IMG/VR virus record: IMGVR_UViG_3300042904_000257 | Span: 1-34,657 of that record | Length of the DNA: 34,657 bases | DNA from: a virus | Direction: 5' to 3' (one strand) | Shown here: positions 27,769 to 34,657 of the stretch, in pieces | Layout of the letters: every line of letters starts with the position of its first letter | Position numbering within the stretch: position 1 is the first letter of the stretch | The notes under the pieces: generated by a model | What the model saw: the letters and a program-made list of their open reading frames with translations, nothing else | What the model was told of the DNA's origin: nothing | Database searches by the model: none | Position numbers and translations under genes: made by a program

Positions 27769-28478
27769 CACTCACCCCGCAATTCACGGAACGCCCGGTA
27801 GTCCTGCTCGGACAGCCAGAACTGCTTGAGGTGTGTGGTGGTCACGCTGGTGTCCACGTGCACAGGGAACCCGGCGGCTCCGGCACGGACGCAGAACGAC
27901 ACGTCCTCACCGAGCAGGCCGTCCGCGGTGGGGATGCGGTCGTACCAGGTGCCGTGCTCGCGGCCGATCGTCTCGACCACGGAGCGGTGGATGACGACGC
28001 ACGCCATGCCGGTCGCTGCGCATTGGACGAGCGAGCCGGGTTCCCAGTCGGCGCGGCCGGCGAACTGCCTGCCTCCGTCGACCTCGACCCAGTCGATGAT
28101 GGTCGGGCGCGGCTCGCAGCGGAAGCCGCTCATCCCGTCCTGCTCGACCTCTCGCTGTGCGAAGCACAAGGCCCCGACGATCGGCCGCTCGACGGGGTCG
28201 GCTGCGGCGATGAGCCGGTCCACGGTGTCGGGGCCGAAGCCCATGTCCGTGTCCACGACAAACAGCCACTCGGCGTCGCCGGCGAGGAACCTGCGGGCGA
28301 CGTCGTTGCGTGCCTTCACGAGGCCGTCCGTGCCGCACCGCATGGCGAGCACACCGCCCCGCATGAGCCGCTGTTCGTGCGCGAGGTCCCAGCCGACGAG
28401 GTCGAGCACCGACTGGTGCCAGGAGTGGGCGACCTCGTTGGGGTGGACGTAGGCGAGGCAGACGCTGCCGTCAGTCAC
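27768..28478 (-). CDS. Glycosyltransferase, family-2-like
   Basis: A 236-aa protein from the GTG at 28478. GT-A fold features are LVKARNDVARRFLAGDAEWL, then FVVDTDMGFGPDTVDRLI with a DTD motif at residues 76-78. These are followed by VGALCF, a Cys-containing ATGMACVVIHRSV and LLGEDVSFCVRAGAAGFP (the ED motif). It would transfer a sugar from a nucleotide donor. The gene is embedded in the head operon between capsid and connector, so the likely substrate is a virion protein; capsid glycosylation by phage enzymes is known in mycobacteriophages. A wall polymer is an alternative. Confidence 0.8.
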   Translation of the reverse strand: MTDGSVCLAYVHPNEVAHSWHQSVLDLVGWDLAHEQRLMRGGVLAMRCGTDGLVKARNDVARRFLAGDAEWLFVVDTDMGFGPDTVDRLIAAADPVERPIVGALCFAQREVEQDGMSGFRCEPRPTIIDWVEVDGGRQFAGRADWEPGSLVQCAATGMACVVIHRSVVETIGREHGTWYDRIPTADGLLGEDVSFCVRAGAAGFPVHVDTSVTTTHLKQFWLSEQDYRAFRELRGE

Positions 28479-28719
28479 GCTTGCCGCTCCCCGCGCGGCG
28501 GACGTTGCGGCGCTCGCCGGGGGCTGCGGTGGCACGCTCGACGGGCTGCATGCCCGAGGGGTCGAGAGTGGTGCGCACGGCGGACAGCTCCTCCGCGAAC
28601 ATGTCGGGGTAGCGGGCGACCAGGGGGTCACTGGCGTTCCACGGTTCGCCGGCGCGGACGGGGACGCGCTGGCCGTTGTGCGCGAGGACGGTGGTGGTGC
28701 GGGCGTAGACGATGTCCAT
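28471..28719 (-). CDS. Hypothetical head protein, 82 aa
   Basis: Begins MDIVYARTTTVLAHNGQRVP, a pattern seen in small actinophage proteins after the capsid gene that bear a short beta domain (VPVRAGEPWNASDPLVARYP). The C-terminus is basic (RRNVRRAGSGKRD). It could be a head accessory or decoration protein. It overlaps the glycosyltransferase start by 8 bases. Confidence 0.6.
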   Translation of the reverse strand: MDIVYARTTTVLAHNGQRVPVRAGEPWNASDPLVARYPDMFAEELSAVRTTLDPSGMQPVERATAAPGERRNVRRAGSGKRD

Positions 28720-28750
28720 CGTGGTGTGCCTCTCTTGTCCCAGGTAGAGG

Positions 28751-28781
28751 GGCACCCCGGACCCTGGGAGCCCGGGGTGCC
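28751..28781 (-). terminator. Terminator after the capsid gene
   Basis: GGCACCCCGG (28751-28760) and CCGGGGTGCC (28772-28781) form a perfect 10-bp stem with an 11-nt loop, 33 bp past the capsid stop. As a partial terminator it would make head genes more abundant than the genes that follow. Confidence 0.7.
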
Positions 28782-28813
28782 GACCCTCGGTGATCACGCG
28801 AGGGGGTCGTGGG

Positions 28814-30265
28814 TCACTGGTTCTGGAGCAGCCGGAACCCGTTGTCGTTCACGCTGTCGGCGCCGTGCCGTGCGTAGGCGAACCAGCCGCGCTGGCCCTT
28901 CGGCCGACCCGTCGAGGTGTCGAACAGGTGCGGGACCAGCTCGACGGTCATGCCGACGCGGTCGGCGATGACGTAGTTGCGGAAGTCGCCGACGACCAGG
29001 ATGTTCGCGGCGCCCGTGGTCCCGGTGAAGTCCGGGAAGTAGGAGCTGATCTCGATCGGCCGGTTGCGGATCTTCTCCGCCACACCGGTCAGGTCGACCG
29101 TGACGAACGACAGGTTGTTGCTGTTGCCGAACGTCGCGACCTCGCTCTGCACGTCGGTGTTCATCACCCACGTCGCGTTGGCCTTGTACCGGTCCGGCAG
29201 GGCACCCCACACCTTGTTGATGTCCACGCCGCCGAACGCGCCGTCGGTGGTCACGACGACCTCGACGTTGGTGTTCGCGTCCAGGGCGGTGAGGATGCCG
29301 AACGGCTGGTCGGAGCCGGAGCCGGTGGCGAACGACGACGCCTGCAACTCGTCGTAGCCCTCCATCAGGAGGGTGGACATCTCCTCCGCGAAGCCGGGGT
29401 AGTCCTGGCCGACGCGGATCGAGTAGGGGATGAAGCCCCGCGCCTCGTGGACCACCACGTTCGGCTGCGCCAGCGTCGGCGAGTCGTCGGAGACGGCCGC
29501 GGCCTCCTGGTCGTAGGACCACGAGACGCCCGCCGAGGAGACGCCCTTCCACTCGTCGGTGGTGACCGTGACGACCCGGCTGATCCGACGGAACGGGTTC
29601 AGCGAGCCCTGGGCGGTGAGGATGATCGCGGGGTCGATCAGCACGGGCACGCCGTAGCCGCCGGAGGCGTCGGTGCCGCCGGACATGGCGCGGAACTCGT
29701 TGTAGGCCTTGACCGCGCGGGCCTCCTCCGCCGAGAGGATCGGCACCGGCTGAGACACCAACTGCTGGAACGCCGAGCGGTAGTGCTCGTTCTCCGTCAG
29801 GAGCATGAGCCGCGCGACGTGACCGCCGTCGAGGTCGGGCGTCTGGGTCCGGAGGATGCCCTCCGCCTTCTCCAGCTGCTCGGCCGCCAGGTGGCGGGTC
29901 AGGTCCTTGGTGTCGAGCACCTTCAGGCCGCGGTCACGCACCTCCCGCCGGGTCAGCGAGCGCACATCGGCGCCGTCGAACGGCTCGACCTTGCGCATGA
30001 ACTCCGGCGACTTCGGAGCGCCGGTAGCGCCGTCACCGGCCTCGGAGTGCCCCGCCTTGTCGGCCAGGCCGCGGACGGTGGCGCGCCGACGCTCCAGCGC
30101 CGCGCGGGCCTCCTCGACCTTCGAGCGCGTCTCGGACAGCTCGGTCTCCAGCGCGTCCCAGCGGGACTGCTGCTCCTCGCTGAACGGCTTGTCGCCGGCC
30201 TCGGTGTGCATGGTGCGGAGCTCGGTCTCGATCGCGGCGAGCCGGGACTCCATCTCGTCCAACAT
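28814..30265 (-). CDS. Major capsid protein, HK97 fold
   Basis: A 483-aa protein. Residues 1-65 form a coiled-coil scaffolding (delta) domain (MESRLAAIETELRTMHTEAG, ALETELSETRSKVEEARAAL), removed in HK97-type phages by the prohead protease encoded just upstream. The body has ASGGYGVPVLIDPAIILT, the E-loop/spine region (FRRISRVVTVTTDEWKGVSS), GYDELQASSFATGSGSDQP and the P/A-domain end (AANILVVGDFRNYVIADRVG, FDTSTGRPKGQRGWFAYAR). It self-assembles into the icosahedral shell. Confidence 0.95.
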   Translation of the reverse strand: MLDEMESRLAAIETELRTMHTEAGDKPFSEEQQSRWDALETELSETRSKVEEARAALERRRATVRGLADKAGHSEAGDGATGAPKSPEFMRKVEPFDGADVRSLTRREVRDRGLKVLDTKDLTRHLAAEQLEKAEGILRTQTPDLDGGHVARLMLLTENEHYRSAFQQLVSQPVPILSAEEARAVKAYNEFRAMSGGTDASGGYGVPVLIDPAIILTAQGSLNPFRRISRVVTVTTDEWKGVSSAGVSWSYDQEAAAVSDDSPTLAQPNVVVHEARGFIPYSIRVGQDYPGFAEEMSTLLMEGYDELQASSFATGSGSDQPFGILTALDANTNVEVVVTTDGAFGGVDINKVWGALPDRYKANATWVMNTDVQSEVATFGNSNNLSFVTVDLTGVAEKIRNRPIEISSYFPDFTGTTGAANILVVGDFRNYVIADRVGMTVELVPHLFDTSTGRPKGQRGWFAYARHGADSVNDNGFRLLQNQ

Positions 30266-31113
30266 CAGGACGCCTCCTTGAGGAAGGGGTGGCGAAGCGC
30301 GCGAAGTCGCGCGGCACGCCCGGATGGGGTGAGACCGGTCGAGTGGTGCACCTCAGAGGTGTCCGGCGCGTCGGTCGGGTTGCCCGCGGCTCCGGCAGCC
30401 GGCGTGCCCCGCAGGGCGGCGTCGGGGTCGGGAGTGCGGAGGCCGTGCAGGGCACGGAAGTCGGAGTACTGCTTGGCGAGCGCGTCGAAGCGCTCCGGGT
30501 TGCGGGACCGCAGCTTCTCGGCGTACTGGTCCACGCCGGAGCGCAGGCCAGCGGTGGCGTTCGGGTTGGCCGGCCAGGTGACCGGGCCGAACTCCAAAAG
30601 CCGGACCTCGGTGATCGTCCGCTCCGGGATGCCGTCCGGGTTGTGCTCGGAGCGTCCGGGCTCCTCGTTCCATGAGTCCTGGATCACGTTGAACATGAAC
30701 GATGACCCGTAAGCGTTCGCGTCGAGGCCCGGCACGAGGTCGCGGTTGTAGGAGGTGTCGAGCAGCGGCACCTCGGCGTAGGGCGAGTCGGGGCGCTCCT
30801 CCAGCACGGACGGCACACCGAGCACCTTGTCCCCGATGTGGAAGTCGCTGCCGTGGTTGAACAGCACCTTCACCACAGAGCCGCGTTCGGCGATCGTCTT
30901 CCGGAACGCACCCGCCACCACCCGCTCCAGGAACTCGCCCTCCCAGTAGGAGCGGATCGGGTACCAGGTGCCGAAGTCGCAGAACCGGACGGTCATGACG
31001 GGCATCCCGTCACGGTCCGTGGCCTCGTCGGCATCGCCGTCGGCCCGCTGCACAGGCACGAACGCCACGGGCGTCACAGCGCTTCGGACAACGGCGATGT
31101 CACTGGTCTTCAC
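30265..31113 (-). CDS. Prohead protease, HK97/U35 family
   Basis: A 282-aa protein. It has YWEGEFLERVVAGAFRKT, then H87 in VLFNHGSDF, S137/S138 in AYGSSFMFNV, and E169 near TITEVRLLEFGPVTWPANP. These are the conserved blocks of the phage prohead protease. The C-terminal 80 residues are Pro/Ala/Asp-rich, probably a self-processed tail. It cleaves the capsid scaffolding domain during maturation. The GTG overlaps the portal stop and the stop overlaps the capsid ATG. Confidence 0.92.
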   Translation of the reverse strand: MKTSDIAVVRSAVTPVAFVPVQRADGDADEATDRDGMPVMTVRFCDFGTWYPIRSYWEGEFLERVVAGAFRKTIAERGSVVKVLFNHGSDFHIGDKVLGVPSVLEERPDSPYAEVPLLDTSYNRDLVPGLDANAYGSSFMFNVIQDSWNEEPGRSEHNPDGIPERTITEVRLLEFGPVTWPANPNATAGLRSGVDQYAEKLRSRNPERFDALAKQYSDFRALHGLRTPDPDAALRGTPAAGAAGNPTDAPDTSEVHHSTGLTPSGRAARLRALRHPFLKEAS

Positions 31114-32435
31114 CCTGAGCCTCCTTCGTCAGGTTGACTCGCTCCGGTGGGCCCGGAGCCGGGTGGATGGAGTTGGACGCTGTACAGGCCGGAGTGCCGC
31201 AACAGGGTCAGGTCACCCGCGACGACGGCGTCACGGACGGTGTCGGGTTCGAAGCCGCCGCGGACACCGGACTCGATGGTCAGCATCTGGCGGGACAAGA
31301 TCTCCGCCTGGTCCTTGGCGTCCTCGCGGAGGAAGGCGATGTCACGGTCGTCGTACCAGAGCCGAGCGCCCTGGGGGATCTTGACCAGGACCGACAGGGC
31401 CGCGGCCACCGAGCGCCACTGGGGTCGGGCCCAGTGGTCGCCGAACTTCCGGCGGGCCTGCCCGTAGTTGCTGTAGGTCGCGGCCTGCAAGCCCTCGGAC
31501 AGGCCGACGATGACCGCCGGCACTCCGCCCGCCGCGGTGATGCGGGTCTCCCCCGCGCCCTGCGTGGCCTTGAAGTCGAGCTGCTTGAGGTCGGCGCCGA
31601 CCGTCTTCACATCCGCGCCGCCGCCCAGGAACAGCGTCCCGTAGGCGTTGTCAACGCCCTGGTGCCCGGCCTTGAACGACGCCATGAACGCGTCGAACTG
31701 CGCCTTGGTGACCGACTCCTTGAACGCCACCGACAGCTTCGGCGACGCCCCGTTGTCGAAGTACTTCTTCTTGTGCCGCGTGGTGGCGATGTCCGCCTGG
31801 ACCTCGAGGATGACCGGGGTCAGCCACGACATGCCGCGGTACTGGGCTTCAGGGTCTGGGATCGGCGACCAGTGGGCGATCTCGCCCGGCAGGTACACCT
31901 TCGACTCGGCGCCCGATTGTCTCCCGCCCGGCGTGTAGAGGTAGCCCTCCACGTCCGACTGCACGGCCTCGTCGGGCGGAGCTGACAGGATGATCTCCAC
32001 CCAGTCCGGCCGGAGCCTGCGCAGCCGCTTGCCCTCACGCACGACGTAGGCGTTGCCCGCGAGGGACACGTCCTGCTCCATGCGCGCCAGCAGCTCGCCG
32101 GTCGTACCGTTGGGCCACGGCGTCTCCAGCACCGCGAGGTCCGGGCTGCCGAACAGGTCACCCGGCCTGCCGCCCTGCATCTGCTGGTACTGGAACCGTG
32201 CCTCGCTGAACAGCAGGATGCGGGAGAGGATCGTGGCGAACACGACCCCGTTGCGCTTGTACGCCCCCTGCACGTAGCCCGTGAAGCTGTTCTCCACGCC
32301 TTCGCGGTCGGAGGACGAGGCACCGCCCGCCACGTAGGCGTGGCCGTTGAACGTGAACTGCGCCAGGTCGTTGAGGTAGTCGTCCATGCTGTACCGCTGC
32401 TCGCGGCCACGGACGGAGGACCAGAGGTTAGCCAC
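31110..32435 (-). CDS. Portal protein
   Basis: A 441-aa protein from the GTG at 32435 (AGGTGG just upstream), overlapping the small membrane gene by 8 bases; another GTG at 32441 is possible. It has NGVVFATILSRILLFSEARF, AGNAYVVREGKRLRRLRPDW, EIAHWSPIPDPEAQYRGMSW, a NGASPKLSVAFKESVTKAQF wing segment and TYSNYGQARRKFGDHW near the stem. These are features of the HK97/SPP1 portal family. It forms the dodecameric channel at the packaging vertex and binds terminase. Confidence 0.92.
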   Translation of the reverse strand: MANLWSSVRGREQRYSMDDYLNDLAQFTFNGHAYVAGGASSSDREGVENSFTGYVQGAYKRNGVVFATILSRILLFSEARFQYQQMQGGRPGDLFGSPDLAVLETPWPNGTTGELLARMEQDVSLAGNAYVVREGKRLRRLRPDWVEIILSAPPDEAVQSDVEGYLYTPGGRQSGAESKVYLPGEIAHWSPIPDPEAQYRGMSWLTPVILEVQADIATTRHKKKYFDNGASPKLSVAFKESVTKAQFDAFMASFKAGHQGVDNAYGTLFLGGGADVKTVGADLKQLDFKATQGAGETRITAAGGVPAVIVGLSEGLQAATYSNYGQARRKFGDHWARPQWRSVAAALSVLVKIPQGARLWYDDRDIAFLREDAKDQAEILSRQMLTIESGVRGGFEPDTVRDAVVAGDLTLLRHSGLYSVQLHPPGSGPTGASQPDEGGSG

Positions 32436-32673
32436 GGCCACCTCGCTTCGGCTCGCCGTCCACGTCCACGAACCACAGGCCGTACGCCACGGAGGCCACA
32501 CCGGCGACGACCAGCCCCCAGCCGGTGCCGCACTCGACACCGACACCAGTCGCCACGCTCGCTCCACCGGACTTCATCCACAGGCGGGCCCGAGCGGCAC
32601 CGCCGAGCTGTACACGGGCGCGCAGGGCTCCAGCGGCCTTCCGCAAACGAGCCCACTGCTTGGCGACGATCAC
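32428..32673 (-). CDS. Small membrane protein between terminase and portal
   Basis: An 81-aa protein from the GTG at 32673, which overlaps the terminase stop (GTGA). It has a basic N-terminal helix (AKQWARLRKAAGALRARVQL) and one hydrophobic segment at about residues 44-70 (ASVATGVGVECGTGWGLVVA, GVASVAYGLWFV). Small membrane proteins occur here in several actinophages without a known role. Confidence 0.55.
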   Translation of the reverse strand: MIVAKQWARLRKAAGALRARVQLGGAARARLWMKSGGASVATGVGVECGTGWGLVVAGVASVAYGLWFVDVDGEPKRGGRG

Positions 32674-34172
32674 ATGAAGGCCACCCACGGTGCAGCCACC
32701 TCCGGCTCTGGTCCATAGGTCAGCAGCCCGTGCAGGGCGAGCGTCACCGCCATCAGCGGCGCCTGGTTGGTTGTCGCGGCCTTCGCGTCCCACGCTCTGG
32801 CGTTGCCGAGCGGACGCCACACCGCCCCGGCGATCGAGTCGTTGAGCTCGGGCTGGTTCAGGTGCCGGACCGTCCGGGTCTCGACAACCCGGCTGTGCAG
32901 GGCACCGCACGCGCGGGCAAGGTCACTGGCCCAGGTGGTCACCACGATCTCGCCCTCGCCCGGCGTCTTCTCCGGGTCGCGGTCGCGCTGCTTGAGGCCG
33001 CGCTCCTTGAGGTCGGGCAACAGGCTCGCGGTCTCCGACTTGTCGTCGAGGACCACCACGCACGGGGACCACTTCTTGACCACGGTGACCACGTCGTCGA
33101 CAGCCCAGGCCGAGCCCGGCGCGGACTTGATGATCTCGACGTGAATCAGGCCGTCCTCGCGGTAGCCGGCCACGCCGATGGCGGTCGCCTCACGGTCGTT
33201 GTTGACGTGCAGCCCCACCGCCACCGGGTCGACCATCTTCGACAGGATGTCGATCAGGTCCGTCCAGTTCTTCTCACCGATCGGCCGCTCACCAGTCGTG
33301 ATGACCTCGTGCCAGCCGAGCCGTTCCCGGCCGAACTCCTGCCACGGCAGCGCGCGACGCTCAGCCCGCACGTAGTCGTAGGTGATGCGCTTGCCCAGCG
33401 TGTGGTTCGCCTGCGGCCACAACTCCTCGTTGTCCAGCGCGCACCCGTCGGTGTCCGGCACGTGAGGGCACTTCTTGCCCTTCGCGCACGGCGCGTTCTC
33501 CCAGCCGAACGGAGCGCACCACTCCACCCAGATCAGCGACGGATCACCGCCCTTGCGACCACGGCGGACGAGGTTCGCGAGGTGGTCGGAGGTGGCCTTC
33601 CCCGCACTCGACCCGTAGGTGATCTGGGCACCCGGTCGGGTCGACAGGATCGGCATGAGCGCGCCCATGCTGTTCGCCGACAGGATCAGCGCCTCGTCCA
33701 TGACGACGCGCTTGCCCTTCAAACCACGACCGCCACCGCCCGCGCGGGCCAGGAACTCCAGCTTCGCACCGTTGTGCAGCTCGATGTGCAGGTCAGCCTT
33801 GTCCCGTGAGACGTTCTTGACGCGCCGCGAGAGGGTCGAGGATGTGTCGATCATCCGCTCGAAGTCGGCGAACGCGTCCATTGCCGTCTTGAACAGGTGC
33901 GCCGTCCACACGATCCGGTCGGGTTCCAGCAGGAAGAGGTCGAACAGCGTGACCGGTTCCAGGACCGACGTGGTCTTGCCGTTCTGCCGGGCCTCCACGA
34001 CGCCCTGCTCCAACGCCACCCACCGGCCGCCCTGCCCGTAGGACAGCAGGGCGTCGACCGCCAGGCGCTGCTCCTCGTCCAGCTCCGTCCCGGCTTCTGC
34101 CACGAGGTCGATCGCCTCGTCGCCGTACGACCCAAGCCGCGGCGGGATCCACAGGTGCGCGGGCTCGATCAC
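32670..34172 (-). CDS. Terminase large subunit
   Basis: A 500-aa protein from a GTG overlapping the small subunit stop. ATPase domain: Walker A variant ARQNGKTTS at residues 61-69, then IVWTAHLFKTAMDAF, and Walker B VVMDEALI at 156-163. Nuclease domain: D326 in LHVNNDREATAI, D376/D377 in CVVVLDDKSE and the C-terminal ELNDSIAGA/ARAWDAKAA block (D445, D462), consistent with an RNase H-like fold. It translocates and cuts DNA during packaging. The family is one used by many HNH-cos siphophages. Confidence 0.95.
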   Translation of the reverse strand: MIEPAHLWIPPRLGSYGDEAIDLVAEAGTELDEEQRLAVDALLSYGQGGRWVALEQGVVEARQNGKTTSVLEPVTLFDLFLLEPDRIVWTAHLFKTAMDAFADFERMIDTSSTLSRRVKNVSRDKADLHIELHNGAKLEFLARAGGGGRGLKGKRVVMDEALILSANSMGALMPILSTRPGAQITYGSSAGKATSDHLANLVRRGRKGGDPSLIWVEWCAPFGWENAPCAKGKKCPHVPDTDGCALDNEELWPQANHTLGKRITYDYVRAERRALPWQEFGRERLGWHEVITTGERPIGEKNWTDLIDILSKMVDPVAVGLHVNNDREATAIGVAGYREDGLIHVEIIKSAPGSAWAVDDVVTVVKKWSPCVVVLDDKSETASLLPDLKERGLKQRDRDPEKTPGEGEIVVTTWASDLARACGALHSRVVETRTVRHLNQPELNDSIAGAVWRPLGNARAWDAKAATTNQAPLMAVTLALHGLLTYGPEPEVAAPWVAFM

Positions 34173-34588
34173 GACGCACCCGCCACCTTCGCCGCCCGGC
34201 GAGCAGCCAGCTCGTCCAGCTTGTCCGCCTCCCGCGGGGCGTCCCTCAACGCGTCTTCCATCGCGGCCCGCAGCTCCCTCGAGAGCGAGGCCGCACCAGC
34301 GGCGGTGTGCTCCGACGTCGCCAACAGCCGGGCCAGCAGGAGAACGTGCTCCCCCTCCGGTGTGCCGAGCCGTTCGGCGACCTCCAGTCGGCGCCGATAC
34401 GACGCGACCAGTTGCGGCTCGTGCTGCGCCCGCGTCGCCGGAGGCTCGGCCTCAGGGGTCGGCAGCTTGATCACGCGCGGGTTCGGCCGGTTCCGCGGCG
34501 GGCGGCACTCCTCGCAGTACTTGCGTGGCCGCGCGGAGCCCTTCTGCGGCGGGATGACCGCCCCACAGTCGGCACAGGTGCGCTCCAC
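34169..34588 (-). CDS. Terminase small subunit, zinc-ribbon type
   Basis: A 139-aa protein from the GTG at 34588. The N-terminal zinc ribbon has C5, C8, C25 and C28 (CADCGAVIPP, YCEECRP). A disordered Pro-rich linker and a helical C-terminus follow (EGEHVLLLARLLATSEHT, ASLSRELRAAMEDALRDAPRE, LDELAARRAAKVA). It directly precedes and overlaps the large subunit gene and adjoins cos. It would bind the packaging site and hand DNA to the motor. The assignment rests on position and build, since small terminases are poorly conserved. Confidence 0.75.
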   Translation of the reverse strand: MERTCADCGAVIPPQKGSARPRKYCEECRPPRNRPNPRVIKLPTPEAEPPATRAQHEPQLVASYRRRLEVAERLGTPEGEHVLLLARLLATSEHTAAGAASLSRELRAAMEDALRDAPREADKLDELAARRAAKVAGAS

Positions 34589-34657
34589 AGGCCATCACCC
34601 CCTGACCTGCGGAAACGGGCCAGTGGCTTAAACCTCCCGGCCGTGAAAAAAGAAGAC
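34589..34657. other. Right genome end, cos-proximal region
   Basis: No gene is seen. CCCTGACCTGCGG (34600-34612) is the right arm of the 13-bp inverted repeat described at the left end. A run of A at 34645-34650 marks a local AT-rich patch. CTCCCGG occurs near both ends. On the minus strand this is the leader of the terminase operon; AGGGGG precedes the GTG start, but no clear late promoter was identified. Confidence 0.5.

Overview
The window reads as one complete temperate siphophage genome, or nearly so, from a high-GC actinomycete. The host type is inferred from very GC-rich codon use with many GTG starts, a phage-borne XRE-DUF5753/DUF397 pair (an Actinobacteria-specific arrangement), and an attachment site that copies the 3' end of an acyl-CoA dehydrogenase gene. 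The order Pseudonocardiales or a Streptomyces-like host is plausible, but the genus cannot be read from the sequence. No undamaged host gene was recognised. An HNH nuclease lies at the left end and the terminase genes at the right end. A 13-bp inverted repeat (10-22 and 34600-34612) flanks the joined ends. Together these fit a genome opened at or near cos.

Late region (34588 down to 16750, minus strand). The order is small and large terminase, a small membrane protein, portal, prohead protease, HK97-fold capsid, a small protein, a family-2-like glycosyltransferase, head-tail connector, tail terminator, two tail-tube-like proteins separated by a terminator, an HK97-gp10-like protein, tail chaperone with a probable -1 frameshift extension, tape measure, a 905-aa minor tail/hub protein, small tail proteins, amidase endolysin and holin. 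There is no sheath gene, so the tail is long and non-contractile. A strong bidirectional terminator at 16653-16695 closes the operon.

Lysogeny region (10.7-16.6 kb). Divergent cro/xis-type and XRE repressor genes share two 16-bp operator repeats. A tyrosine integrase follows, then attP: a 74-bp acyl-CoA dehydrogenase 3' end flanked by clusters of CGGAAC arm-type repeats. Next come a WhiJ-like XRE-DUF5753/DUF397 pair, an unusual 290-bp run of strong hairpins, and a plus-strand cassette of small membrane or exported proteins. In a lysogen this cassette would lie at the prophage edge, the usual place for lysogenic conversion genes.

Early region (10.6 kb down to 77, minus strand). This is a tightly coupled operon in which most genes overlap by 1-4 nt (ATGA, GTGA or TGATG). 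It encodes three small Cys-Trp-Cys proteins (one frameshifted), a BRO/DinD-like antirepressor, several zinc-finger proteins, and a lambda-O-like initiator whose linker carries an iteron array that is the likely replication origin. After these come an HTH protein, a CAU-anticodon tRNA with initiator-like features, a DUF4082 protein with other virion-like or membrane proteins, and the HNH gene beside cos.

The best candidates for new biology are the phage-borne WhiJ/DUF397 module with its tandem operator and hairpin array, the mosaic CAU tRNA, the iteron origin, and the glycosyltransferase embedded in the head operon.
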